A DNA stretch of 20,105 nt, taken from NCBI GenBank assembly GCA_964489265.1, contig CAZAXX010000044.1, positions 1 to 20,105 on the forward strand, read 5' to 3'. Origin of the DNA: CAYRUP01 sp964489265 (GTDB lineage Bacteria; Pseudomonadota; Gammaproteobacteria; DSM-16500). Positions 1 to 8,924 of this stretch are shown here, piece by piece. Numbering within the stretch: position 1 is the stretch's first letter; each line of letters starts with the position of its first letter. Below the pieces are notes generated by a model, which worked only from the letters and a program-made list of their open reading frames with translations, ran no database searches and had not been told where the DNA came from. Made by a program: the position numbers and the translations under genes.

Positions 1-23
1 CACCATTTTTGGAAAATCAATAC

Positions 24-347
24 ATGACCTTCATTGTCACCGAACAATGTATTCGTTGTAAATATACCGACTGCGTTGAAGTTTGTCCGGTTGACTGTTT
101 CTATGAAGGCCCCAATTTCCTCGTCATTAATCCAGATGAATGCATAGACTGCGCGTTATGCGAGCCAGAATGTCCTGTCAACGCAATTTATTCTGAAGAT
201 GATCTTCCTGAAAAATATCAAAATTACATACAACTCAATAAAGAACTCGCAGACCAATGGCCCAACATTAATCGTCGCATCGATCCTCCCAAGGATGCAG
301 ATGAATGGAAAGATGTGGATGACAAATTAAAATTTCTTGAAAGATAA
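24..347 (+). CDS. fdxA: 7Fe ferredoxin (FdxA, Azotobacter FdI type)
   Basis: Small soluble cytoplasmic electron carrier with one [3Fe-4S] and one [4Fe-4S] cluster. Counting from the ATG at 24 the protein has 107 residues, the usual FdI length. It carries Cys 9, 12, 17, 21, 25 and then 40, 43, 46, 50 in the CxxCxxxC...CP pattern. By family precedent Cys9/17/50 hold the 3Fe cluster and Cys21/40/43/46 the 4Fe cluster, while Cys12 and Cys25 are free. The stretches CPVDCFYEGPNFLVI and DECIDCALCEPECP are near-invariant in the family. An in-frame TTG at 9 would add five residues absent from relatives, so I prefer ATG 24. The stop lies 7 bases before yoaA. In other gammaproteobacteria fdxA often follows mutS, which may lie just left of the window (inference). 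The physiological redox partner cannot be read from the sequence. Confidence 0.96.
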   Translation: MTFIVTEQCIRCKYTDCVEVCPVDCFYEGPNFLVINPDECIDCALCEPECPVNAIYSEDDLPEKYQNYIQLNKELADQWPNINRRIDPPKDADEWKDVDDKLKFLER

Positions 348-354
348 CTCGCCT

Positions 355-2280
355 ATGGAGTTGAACGAAATTCTTGGAGAAAATGGATTATTAAGTCAAG
401 CCATTACAGGCTTCACTCCGCGCGAATCTCAGCAAATTATGGCAGATGCGATTGAAAAAGCGCTCGCGCTGAATTCGCAATTAATTGTGGAAGCGGGAAC
501 TGGTACAGGGAAAACATTTGGTTATTTAGTTCCAATTTTTCTCGCGCAGAAAAAAACTATTATTTCAACAGGCACCAAAAATTTACAAGACCAATTATTT
601 TTTAAAGATATTCCCGTCATAAAAAAAATTTTTTCTTTCCCTCTTAATGTTGTGTTATTAAAAGGCCGCGCAAATTACATTTGCAAACATCGATTAGAGC
701 GCAGCAGAGAAGATGGCCGTTTTGCATCACGCCAACTCGTAAATGAATTGCATATCATTAACGAATGGGCGGGTATTTCTCAAACGGGAGATATTTCAGA
801 GCTACCTGTCGTTCCAGAAGATTCAGCGATTTGGCCGCAAGTGACAAGCACCGCGGATAATTGTATTAGTCAGGACTGTCCATTTTACAAAGAATGTTTT
901 GTTGTCAAAGCGCGTCAACAAGCGCTCGCCGCCGAAATTGTTATCGTGAACCACCATTTATTTTTTGCTGACATGGCGCTTCAGGAAGACGGTTTTGGTG
1001 AATTGCTGCCGGGTGCCGATGTGATTGTTTTTGATGAAGCGCATCATTTGCCTGACATTGCGTCACATTTTTTTAGTACCGCATTAACGGGTCGCCAATT
1101 AATTGAGCTTGCACGTGATACGGAAGCTGAAGTGTTACAATCTGCCAATGATATGCGGGAGATTATTGAAGAAGCAGATAAGTTACAAACCGCCACGCAT
1201 GAAATGCGTGTTGCGATGGGAACTGAATTACGTCGCGCACCCTGGCCGGAACAAATGCCTCCCGTGCTCGAGGCGAGCATCCAGCGTGTGAAATATGCAT
1301 TACAAGCCTTAGAAGAAATTTTAAAATCAGCGGCAGTTCGCAGTAAAGGTTTAGAAAGTTGCTGGCGACGCACGGCACAATTAATAGAACGATTTAATTT
1401 ACTCACCGGCAAAACACCGGATGATACTGTACATTGGTTTGAAACGCATACGGCAAGTTTTACATTGCAATTAACACCCATGGTTGTTGCGGATAATTTC
1501 AAACGCTATATTGAAGAACGCAAACGTGCCTGGATTTTTACATCAGCTACCTTGTCTGTTAAAAATAATTTTCAATTATTTGTTGATACACTCGGATTAC
1601 AAAACGCATTGCAATTACAACTTAAAAGTCCTTTTGATTATCAAAAACAATCGTTGTTGTATGCACCGCGCGGTTTACCGGATCCACATGCAGCGCATTA
1701 TACGGAAGCATTAATTGAAGCTGCCATTCCTGTACTGGAAATTACGCAAGGAAAAGCATTTTTATTATTTACGAGTTACAAAGCCATGGAGTTTGCAGCA
1801 GAATTATTGAAAGATCGCATCCCATTTCCTTTGTTACTACAAGGCACGATGCCTAAAAAAGAATTGATTGAGCAATTCAAATCATTCGGCAACGCGGTAT
1901 TACTGGGTACAAGTAGTTTTTGGTATGGCGTTGATGTGCGTGGTGATGCATTATCTTGCGTGATTATTGATAAATTACCTTTTGCAGCACCGGAAGATCC
2001 TATTTTAAAAGCGCGTATCCAAATGTTGCGTAAACAAGGTATCGATCCATTTCAATCCTATCAGCTGCCCAATGCTGTTTTAATTTTAAAACAAGGCGCA
2101 GGGCGATTAATTCGGGATACAGAAGATCGTGGAATATTAATGATTTGCGATCCACGTTTGGTTGGCTCGCGGTATGGCGAAGCGTTTTTGCAGAGTTTGC
2201 CGGATATGGCACGCACGCGCGATCTTGAGAAAGTACGGCAATTTTTTTTAGAGAGTGTTTATGAAGATCCTTGCATTTGA
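355..2280 (+). CDS. yoaA: XPD/DinG-family Fe-S DNA helicase, YoaA-like
   Basis: ATP-dependent superfamily 2 helicase of the XPD/DinG group, acting on DNA in repair (YoaA in E. coli helps tolerate replication-blocking damage). From ATG 355 the protein has 641 residues, close to E. coli YoaA. Visible motifs are Walker A EAGTGTGKT (Lys53), the four Fe-S cysteines Cys110, Cys170, Cys175 and Cys181, HHLFFAD just after them, the DEAH box at Asp227-His230 (FDEAHHLPD), ITSATL-like FTSATLS of motif III, and a C-terminal QGAGRLIR motif VI. All catalytic elements are present. A TTG at 337 is in frame but overlaps fdxA and has no better ribosome site. The last 20 bases overlap tsaB. yoaA next to tsaB is also the E. 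coli arrangement, which favours YoaA over DinG. Confidence 0.93.
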   Translation: MELNEILGENGLLSQAITGFTPRESQQIMADAIEKALALNSQLIVEAGTGTGKTFGYLVPIFLAQKKTIISTGTKNLQDQLFFKDIPVIKKIFSFPLNVVLLKGRANYICKHRLERSREDGRFASRQLVNELHIINEWAGISQTGDISELPVVPEDSAIWPQVTSTADNCISQDCPFYKECFVVKARQQALAAEIVIVNHHLFFADMALQEDGFGELLPGADVIVFDEAHHLPDIASHFFSTALTGRQLIELARDTEAEVLQSANDMREIIEEADKLQTATHEMRVAMGTELRRAPWPEQMPPVLEASIQRVKYALQALEEILKSAAVRSKGLESCWRRTAQLIERFNLLTGKTPDDTVHWFETHTASFTLQLTPMVVADNFKRYIEERKRAWIFTSATLSVKNNFQLFVDTLGLQNALQLQLKSPFDYQKQSLLYAPRGLPDPHAAHYTEALIEAAIPVLEITQGKAFLLFTSYKAMEFAAELLKDRIPFPLLLQGTMPKKELIEQFKSFGNAVLLGTSSFWYGVDVRGDALSCVIIDKLPFAAPEDPILKARIQMLRKQGIDPFQSYQLPNAVLILKQGAGRLIRDTEDRGILMICDPRLVGSRYGEAFLQSLPDMARTRDLEKVRQFFLESVYEDPCI

Positions 2281-2941
2281 TACATCCCAAACAGCCTGTT
2301 CCGCCGCTTTATTGCTGGATGACAAAGTTATTGAGCGTCACGAAGTTGCGCCTATGCAGCAGGCAAAGCTTATTTTGCCGATGCTGAATCAATTACTTGC
2401 GTCAGAAAATATCGAATTAAAACAATTAGATGCAATTGCTTTTGGATGTGGTCCTGGAAGTTTCACGGGAGTCAGAATTGCGACCAGTGTCGCACAAGGT
2501 CTTGCTTTCGCCGCGGATAAACCGCTCATTCCTATTTCATCTCTGGCAGCGACGGCTCAGGGAGCATTTCATGAATTAGGCTGGAAAAAAATAATCGTCG
2601 CGCTCGATGCCCGAATTGATGAGGTTTATTGGGCAACTTATGCAGTTCAATCGGATGATTTGGTTAAGCTGGTTGGCAAGGAGATTGTGAGTATACCTGA
2701 AAACATAAGCATCCCAGCTCAGGGAGAATGGTATGGCGTGGGTAATGCCTGGGAAGTCTATCAAGCCAAAATCGTCGTAAAACCCCGAGAAATCGATATC
2801 AGCTGCTTACCCACGGCATCTGCCATGTTACCCTTGGCAAAAGCGATTCTTTTGCAGGGCGGCTCAATTGCGCCAAGGGACGCGAAACCTGTTTATTTGC
2901 GCGATGACGTGGCGAAGAAAATTCCCGATCAAAGAAAATAA
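2261..2941 (+). CDS. tsaB: tRNA t6A biosynthesis protein TsaB
   Basis: TsaB (YeaZ) is the non-catalytic ASKHA-fold partner of TsaD. With TsaE and TsaC it makes N6-threonylcarbamoyladenosine at position 37 of ANN-decoding tRNAs in the cytoplasm. The 226-residue protein starts with MKILAFDTSQTACSAAL, the family's N-terminal phosphate-1-like loop, and carries the diagnostic GCGPGSFTGVRIA segment followed by a helix ending QGLAFA. Length matches E. coli TsaB (about 230). A GTG two codons upstream (2255) is also open, but ATG 2261 has GAGAG just upstream and gives the usual terminus. It overlaps the end of yoaA by 20 bases, so the two are probably translationally coupled. TsaD is not in the window. 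Confidence 0.95.
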   Translation: MKILAFDTSQTACSAALLLDDKVIERHEVAPMQQAKLILPMLNQLLASENIELKQLDAIAFGCGPGSFTGVRIATSVAQGLAFAADKPLIPISSLAATAQGAFHELGWKKIIVALDARIDEVYWATYAVQSDDLVKLVGKEIVSIPENISIPAQGEWYGVGNAWEVYQAKIVVKPREIDISCLPTASAMLPLAKAILLQGGSIAPRDAKPVYLRDDVAKKIPDQRK

Positions 2942-2963
2942 TTATTATTACTACGTCATTCCA

Positions 2964-3045
2964 TCCCGCGACGCTTTTTAAGCGGGACCCAGCGCCTTTC
3001 AAAGCCGAAAAAGGCACTAGATCCCGCTTAGAAAGCGTCGCGGGA
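2964..3045. repeat. Long imperfect palindrome (REP/MITE-like hairpin)
   Basis: Outer arms 2964-2987 and 3022-3045 are inverted copies of 24 bases with one non-Watson-Crick position, a G.T pair. Pairing continues inward from 2988-2999 to 3010-3021 with three C.A mismatches, leaving a loop of about 10 bases. Each outer arm also contains a smaller dyad (CCCGC...GCGGG). The structure lies 22 bases after tsaB and well before gdhB. There is no T-run after it, so it is not a classical intrinsic terminator, although it could stop or stabilise transcripts. It shares the CCCGCG/CGCGGG core with repeats at 13149-13207 and 20053-20105, suggesting a dispersed repeat family. No transposase is encoded here. 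Confidence 0.85.
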
Positions 3046-3064
3046 CGAAAATCATAAATCCTGT

Positions 3065-3094
3065 TTGAATTGTGACCCCTAAGAGCGCTAAAAT
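3065..3094 (+). promoter_or_regulatory. Candidate sigma70-type promoter for gdhB
   Basis: TTGAAT at 3065-3070 and TAAAAT at 3089-3094 are separated by 18 bases and lie in the A+T-rich leader between the palindrome and gdhB. Each hexamer deviates from consensus by one or two positions. A Shine-Dalgarno GGAGG sits at 3137-3141, 12 bases before the ATG. This is motif matching only. Confidence 0.35.
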
Positions 3095-3153
3095 CAGCCC
3101 ATATTTATATTTTTTAATTTAAGGCTACAAAACCGCGGAGGTTACGTTTTTAT

Positions 3154-6100
3154 ATGGCTGGTCAACAAGACACGGGTCGACAAGAGATAATAAATAAAGT
3201 ATGCCAATACTTGAAAAATCGAGTTCCCGAATCGAAAGCCGCGCTAATCGGAAAATTTGCGCAGCGTTATTATTCTAACTGCTCATTAGAGGATTTGTCA
3301 GAACGATCAATTGAAGATTTATCTGGCGCTATATTATCCCACTGGAATTTTATCTATCACAGAGAACCTGGCGAATCCAAAGTTCGCGTCTTTAATCCAA
3401 CCCTCGAAAATGATGGCTGGCAATCCACGCATACCATCGTTGAAGTATCACATGACGATATTCCATTTTTAGTTGATTCAATTCGAATGGAAGTTAACCG
3501 TAATGGTTTTCAAGTTCATTACACTATTCACTTTGGTGGATTGAAAGTAGAGCGTGATAAAGAAAATAATATTATCGACATTTTACCGATTGGATCAAAT
3601 GAACCAGGTAGTACGACTGAAGCGCCTATTTATGTTGAAATTGATCGACAGATCGATACTGAATCGATGGAAGCGTTACGTCTGAATATTGAAAGAGTAT
3701 TATGTGATGTGCAAGTTTCCGTGACTGACTGGCGTAAGATGGTAAAAAGTGTGGAAGAAGCTTTATTAGAACTCGAGCAAAATCCACCACCACTCGATCC
3801 AGCTGAAATTGCAGAATCCAAAGATTTTTTGCGCTGGTTGATCAGCAATCATTTTACCTTTTTAGGTGCGCGTGATTACAAACTCATTGGCAATGAAACC
3901 AATCGCGCTTTACAAATTATTCCAGGCTCAGGCTTAGGCGTGTTGCGTGATGAAGGCGCAAGCACTGTTTCGCGTAATTATGCTGATTTGCCACCGCAAG
4001 CACGCAAGCTTGCCTTGTCAAAAAATATTTTGATTATTGCAAAAACCAATACACAATCGACAGTTCATCGAGCTGCCTACACCGATTATATTGGCGTAAA
4101 ACGATTTAACGAAAAAGGTGAGTTGGTAGGCGAGCGTCGATTTATCGGGCTTTATACTTCAACTGCATATCATTCAAGTCCGCTTTATATTCCATTTTTG
4201 CGGCACAAAGTTGCAAAAGTCATTCAGGAATTTCATTATCCGCCAGACAGCCATAACGGCAAAGAGCTCGTGCATATTCTAGAAACATTACCACGTGATG
4301 ATTTATTCCAGGCAACGCATGAAGAATTACTTAATTTAACGCAAGGAATTTTGCATTTACAAGAACGTAAAAAAATACGTTTATTTGTGCGTAAAGATGC
4401 GTATAGTCGTTATTTTTCCTGCTTGGTGTATGTGCCGCGTGATATTTCCAACACAGAAATGTCTCTTGCGATGCAAGATGTGTTGCTGGATGCATTCAAT
4501 GGATTGGAGTCTTCTTTTACCACTTATTTTTCAGACTCCGTTTTGGCGCGAATTCATTATCTCGTTCGTGTTAATCCAAAGATTCCGGTTGAATACGATA
4601 TTACTAAAATAGAAAAACAATTAACGGATGTTTCGCGTTCATGGGCTGATGAATTAAAGTCACAACTCATTCGACAATTTGGTGAAGCAGAAGGATTGAA
4701 ACATTACACCAAATACCGCAAAGCATTTCCTGCAAGTTATACCGAATGTTATTTACCAAGCGCTGCAATTGAAGATATTCGAAAAATAGAAGCGATTTGC
4801 AACAACAATCCCTTGGAAATGTTGTTTCATAAATCAGGCAAAAAATCATTACAATTAAAATTATTTCATAGCGAACACACCATCGCTTTATCTGATGTAT
4901 TGCCAACACTAGAAAACATGGGCTTACGCATTATTGGCGAACGTCCGCATGAAATTATTTTTAAAGATGGCAGCATCTCATGGATCAGCGATTTTGATAT
5001 GGTGCATGTGAATAACAGAGAACTGGATGTGGAAAGCATTAAGGATAATTTCCAGGATGCGTTTGCCCATATTTGGTTTCGTGATGCAGAAGATGATGGT
5101 TTTAATCGCTTGATAATCGAGGCGCATTTAACTTGGCATGAAACAGCAGTACTGCGCGCTTACACAAAATATTTGCGTCAAACCGGATTTACGTTCAGTC
5201 AGGATTATGTCGAACAGGCATTGATAAATAATGCAGACATCGCCAGAAATTTAGTGGAATTATTTAAGCTGCGTTTTTCACCCGAGTATGGTGATAATCG
5301 ACCTGATAGTTCAATTCTCACAACGAAGATAGAGCAATCACTTGAAGAAGTGAATAGTCTTGACGAAGATAGAATTATTCGTCGCATACTCGAAGTGATT
5401 CAAGCAACGATCCGCACGAATTATTTTCAAACGCAAGTCGATGGTAGTTTCAAATCACATATTTCTTTCAAATTCGATCCTTCTGCTATTTCTGATTTAC
5501 CACTGCCACGACCCATGTATGAAATTTTTGTCTATTCGCCTCGCGTAGAAGGCGTCCATTTGCGTGGCGGCAAAGTAGCGCGCGGTGGTTTGCGTTGGTC
5601 AGATCGACGTGAAGATTTTCGTACGGAAGTTTTAGGTTTGATGAAAGCACAGCAAGTCAAAAACTCAGTGATTGTACCAGTCGGTGCGAAAGGTGGATTT
5701 TTTCCAAAAAGATTACCAGTGGATGGAGATCGCGATGCAGTGATGAAAGAAGGTATCGCATGTTATTCCACATTCATTCGCGGCATGCTGGATATTACCG
5801 ACAATATCAAAGATGGCAACATTGTTCCGCCTGTTGATGTTGTACGTTATGACGAAGATGATCCTTATCTCGTTGTTGCTGCTGATAAAGGTACCGCAAC
5901 ATTTTCTGATATCGCGAATGGCATTTCCAAAGAATATAATTTCTGGCTCGACGATGCATTTGCATCAGGTGGTTCCGCCGGTTATGACCATAAAAAAATG
6001 GGAATCACAGCACGCGGTGCCTGGGAATCTGTAAAAAGACATTTTCGCGAACTTGGTATCAATCCAGCAACAACGGATTTCACAGTGGTTGGTATTGGTG

Positions 6101-7989
6101 ATATGGGTGGTGATGTGTTTGGTAATGGAATGTTGATGTCAAGTCACATTAAATTATTAGCCGCATACAATCACATGCATATTTTTATTGATCCAGATCC
6201 CGATTCAGCGACGAGTTTTGAAGAACGTAAACGTTTATTCAATTTGCCGCGTTCAACCTGGATGGATTATAACGCAGAATTAATTTCTAAAGGCGGCGGT
6301 GTTTTCAATCGTGCTGCTAAATCCATTCGAATTTCTGCTGAGATGAAAAAAGCATTTGATATTGAGCAAGATCATATGATGCCAAATGATTTGATTCGCG
6401 CCATTATCAAAGCGCCTATCGATTTAATCTGGAATGGTGGAATTGGTACATTTGTCAAATCAACCGACGAAACGCACGCTGAAGTGGGTGATAGAACGAA
6501 TGATGCAATTCGCGTGAACGGTAATGAACTGAAAGCACGAGTGATTGGTGAAGGCGGTAATTTAGGAATGACGCAATTAGGTCGTGTGGAATATTCGCTG
6601 AATGGCGGTGTATTGTATACGGACTTCATTGATAATTCTGCGGGTGTTGATTGTTCAGACCACGAAGTCAATATGAAAATTTTGCTGAACACACTCACCA
6701 CTGATAATGAAATGACGCTCGCACAACGCAACAAATTATTAGAAAAAATGACAGATGAAGTGGCTGAATTAGTTTTACGTGATAACTATGAACAAACCCA
6801 GATGTTAAGTTTAGAAGCATCAGTTGCTTTGCAAACGATGGATTTATTCAGACGTTACATGAATGAACTGGAAAAGAAGGGTCGCCTCAATCGTGAGTTG
6901 GAATTTTTACCTGCAGAAAAAGCCTTACTCGAGCGCAAAGCAAACGGTCAGGGCTTAACTCGACCAGAGCTTGCGATTTTGATTTCCTATTGCAAAATGT
7001 TTTTGAAACAAGATATTTTAGCTTCTGATATTCCAGAAGATCCTTATTTTGTGAAATATCTAATGATGGCTTTTCCAGTCTCGTTGCGAAAAAAATATTT
7101 ACCACAAATGAAAGAACACAGTCTCAGACGTGAAATTATCGCAACCCAATTAGGCAAGCATATCACTGATCACATGGGTGTTAATTTTGTGGAGCGCTTG
7201 CAGCGTGAAACAGGTGCGTCTGTTGCTTTCATCATGCGCGCATTCATTGTGGCAGAGCGTATTTATGGTATGGAAGAACTTTGGAAACAAATTGAAGCGC
7301 TTGACTTAAAAGTCAATACAGCAGTGCAGCAAAAAATGATGTTGCAAATTTACTATTTGATTCGTCGCGCAACACGCTGGTTTTTACGTAATCTGAAGCC
7401 CAATTTCAGTATTGAGGACGTTGCCAATCATTATGAAAAACCGATTGCTGAATTGATGCACCAGCTTCCTAATTTGTTGACAGACATAGATAAAGAAATT
7501 TTAGAAATAGAAACATCTTCCTTGCTGGATCAAGGTGTTCCTCACGAGTTGGCGCAGCGTATTGCAAGTTGCAATATCTTATTTACTTCTTTAGATATCG
7601 TAGAAGCGGCGACTAAACATAATTTGAATATTTCAGAAATGGCGCAAACGTATTATGAATTAGGTTCTCATCTGGAATTAAACTGGTTGCGTGATCAAAT
7701 GAATTCGTATCCTATGGAAAATCAATGGGATGAACTTGCACGTTCTGGTTTCCGTGATGATTTAGATCGCGCACAACGAAAATTATCAGTGAGTGTCTTA
7801 TCGCTCAAAAATAAAAGAGCGAAACAGCTCACGATTACGGAACGTATTCACGCGTGGCTCGAGCAATACAATTTATTAATTGAGCGCTGGCAAAATCTCT
7901 TAGGCGAAATTAAATCGAGTAATAATGTGGGTTTTGTAACGTTCTCGGTGGTGTTGCGTGAATTATTTGATTTTGCGCAAGCAGGGTAA
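3154..7989 (+). CDS. gdhB: NAD-specific glutamate dehydrogenase, large (GDH180) type
   Basis: Oxidative deamination of glutamate to 2-oxoglutarate and ammonium with NAD+, feeding amino-acid carbon into the TCA cycle in the cytoplasm. The 1611 residues match the very large bacterial GDH class (about 180 kDa). The N-terminal half is the regulatory region of the family, with ACT-like segments. The catalytic part lies centrally: RGGLRWSDR from residue 810, VPVGAKGGFFPK with the active-site Lys at about 846, and a Rossmann motif GIGDMGGDVFGNG from residue 980. It is followed by NGGIGTFVKS and EGGNLGMTQLGRVEYS. The C-terminal helical region (about 1150-1611) is complete. There are no interruptions. 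A strong GGAGG precedes the ATG. For an organism living on host amino acids this enzyme would be central, which is an inference from lifestyle. The dehalogenase-like gene follows after 17 bases. Confidence 0.96.
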   Translation: MAGQQDTGRQEIINKVCQYLKNRVPESKAALIGKFAQRYYSNCSLEDLSERSIEDLSGAILSHWNFIYHREPGESKVRVFNPTLENDGWQSTHTIVEVSHDDIPFLVDSIRMEVNRNGFQVHYTIHFGGLKVERDKENNIIDILPIGSNEPGSTTEAPIYVEIDRQIDTESMEALRLNIERVLCDVQVSVTDWRKMVKSVEEALLELEQNPPPLDPAEIAESKDFLRWLISNHFTFLGARDYKLIGNETNRALQIIPGSGLGVLRDEGASTVSRNYADLPPQARKLALSKNILIIAKTNTQSTVHRAAYTDYIGVKRFNEKGELVGERRFIGLYTSTAYHSSPLYIPFLRHKVAKVIQEFHYPPDSHNGKELVHILETLPRDDLFQATHEELLNLTQGILHLQERKKIRLFVRKDAYSRYFSCLVYVPRDISNTEMSLAMQDVLLDAFNGLESSFTTYFSDSVLARIHYLVRVNPKIPVEYDITKIEKQLTDVSRSWADELKSQLIRQFGEAEGLKHYTKYRKAFPASYTECYLPSAAIEDIRKIEAICNNNPLEMLFHKSGKKSLQLKLFHSEHTIALSDVLPTLENMGLRIIGERPHEIIFKDGSISWISDFDMVHVNNRELDVESIKDNFQDAFAHIWFRDAEDDGFNRLIIEAHLTWHETAVLRAYTKYLRQTGFTFSQDYVEQALINNADIARNLVELFKLRFSPEYGDNRPDSSILTTKIEQSLEEVNSLDEDRIIRRILEVIQATIRTNYFQTQVDGSFKSHISFKFDPSAISDLPLPRPMYEIFVYSPRVEGVHLRGGKVARGGLRWSDRREDFRTEVLGLMKAQQVKNSVIVPVGAKGGFFPKRLPVDGDRDAVMKEGIACYSTFIRGMLDITDNIKDGNIVPPVDVVRYDEDDPYLVVAADKGTATFSDIANGISKEYNFWLDDAFASGGSAGYDHKKMGITARGAWESVKRHFRELGINPATTDFTVVGIGDMGGDVFGNGMLMSSHIKLLAAYNHMHIFIDPDPDSATSFEERKRLFNLPRSTWMDYNAELISKGGGVFNRAAKSIRISAEMKKAFDIEQDHMMPNDLIRAIIKAPIDLIWNGGIGTFVKSTDETHAEVGDRTNDAIRVNGNELKARVIGEGGNLGMTQLGRVEYSLNGGVLYTDFIDNSAGVDCSDHEVNMKILLNTLTTDNEMTLAQRNKLLEKMTDEVAELVLRDNYEQTQMLSLEASVALQTMDLFRRYMNELEKKGRLNRELEFLPAEKALLERKANGQGLTRPELAILISYCKMFLKQDILASDIPEDPYFVKYLMMAFPVSLRKKYLPQMKEHSLRREIIATQLGKHITDHMGVNFVERLQRETGASVAFIMRAFIVAERIYGMEELWKQIEALDLKVNTAVQQKMMLQIYYLIRRATRWFLRNLKPNFSIEDVANHYEKPIAELMHQLPNLLTDIDKEILEIETSSLLDQGVPHELAQRIASCNILFTSLDIVEAATKHNLNISEMAQTYYELGSHLELNWLRDQMNSYPMENQWDELARSGFRDDLDRAQRKLSVSVLSLKNKRAKQLTITERIHAWLEQYNLLIERWQNLLGEIKSSNNVGFVTFSVVLRELFDFAQAG

Positions 7990-8006
7990 TATGAAAAGGA
8001 TATCAC

Positions 8007-8900
8007 ATGACAAAAGCAACGATTTCAGCTGATTTTCCATACCAGGCACAGTATGTCGATGTGCTTGGATCAAAGATGCATTATGTGGAAGAAGGGCAAG
8101 GTGATCCTATCTTGTTTTTGCATGGCGTCCCAACCTCGTCTTATGTTTGGCGTAATGTCATTCCACGTCTTGCGAATTTGGGACGGTGTATCGCGCCCGA
8201 TTTGATTGGGTTTGGAAAATCAGAAAAACCTGATATCGAATACACGTTAGTTGATCACATCAACTATGTTGAAAAATTTATTGAGACATTGAAATTAGAT
8301 CGTTTAACAATTGTCATGCATGGCTTTGGCTCTATTATTGGTTTTGATTATGCCATGCGCCATGAAAATAAATGTAAAGGCTTGGTTTTTTATGAGGCGT
8401 ATTTGCGTGCTTTAAATGGTGATGAAACACCGTTGCCTTATCAAGAACAAATTCTTGCGTGGCAGGGACAAGAAAATATTAATGATTTAATCATAAATGG
8501 CGCGCATTTTATTGATAAAGTATTGTCGCAAGGCACGATGCGAATGCTCACAGAACAGGAAATGAATGTGTATCGCGAACCTTTCAAACAAAAAGGTTCT
8601 GGCAAACCATTGCGTCAATATTTATATGATTTGCCAGATGGCAATAACAAAAATAAAGTGAATCAACTTATCTCAGACTATTCAAAAAAGTTGATTCAAT
8701 CAAAATTGCCTAAACTCATGCTTTATACTGTTCCTGGTTTTATTACCACGATTGAAACGGTCATGTGGGCAAAAGAAAATTTATCAAATTTGGAAATTGT
8801 TGATATTGGGGAAGAATTGCATTTTGCACAAGAAAGCAATCCTACGTTAATGGGAGAAGCGATTAGCATTTGGTTGCAAGGTGTGGAACAAAATATATAA
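8007..8900 (+). CDS. Haloalkane dehalogenase homologue lacking the nucleophile Asp
   Basis: Alpha/beta-hydrolase protein of 297 residues, close in length and numbering to Rhodococcus DhaA-type haloalkane dehalogenases: FLHGVPTSSYVWRNVIP, then CIAPDLIGFGKSEKPD, then MHGFGSIIGFDYA. True enzymes carry Asn41, Asp106 (nucleophile), Trp107 (halide binding), Glu130 and His272. Here Glu130 and His272 are kept, but position 41 is Val, 106 is Gly (codon GGC at 8322-8324) and 107 is Phe. Dehalogenation by the known covalent mechanism should therefore be impossible. The reading frame is otherwise intact and full length, so it is not simply a decayed gene. It may have another hydrolytic, binding or regulatory role. 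No signal peptide is seen. AAAGGA precedes the ATG. It sits 17 bases after gdhB and 24 before asd, consistent with one operon. Confidence 0.88.
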   Translation: MTKATISADFPYQAQYVDVLGSKMHYVEEGQGDPILFLHGVPTSSYVWRNVIPRLANLGRCIAPDLIGFGKSEKPDIEYTLVDHINYVEKFIETLKLDRLTIVMHGFGSIIGFDYAMRHENKCKGLVFYEAYLRALNGDETPLPYQEQILAWQGQENINDLIINGAHFIDKVLSQGTMRMLTEQEMNVYREPFKQKGSGKPLRQYLYDLPDGNNKNKVNQLISDYSKKLIQSKLPKLMLYTVPGFITTIETVMWAKENLSNLEIVDIGEELHFAQESNPTLMGEAISIWLQGVEQNI

Positions 8901-8924
8901 CTTGTTAAAAAAGAGAGTGTCTTA

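Noticed and set aside
9..23. TTG at 9 as the fdxA start
   Set aside because: FdxA proteins begin at the Met corresponding to ATG 24. The five extra residues have no counterpart.
1044..1502. Minus-strand open frame of 152 codons inside yoaA
   Set aside because: Lies wholly within helicase motifs of a convincing gene, has no recognisable protein features and looks like a frame shadow.
2964..3045. Rho-independent terminator of tsaB
   Set aside because: The stem is far longer than usual and no T-run follows on either side. A repeat element is the better description.
6372..6734. Minus-strand open frame of 120 codons inside gdhB
   Set aside because: Antisense to the conserved catalytic part of glutamate dehydrogenase. 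Nothing in it suggests a real protein.
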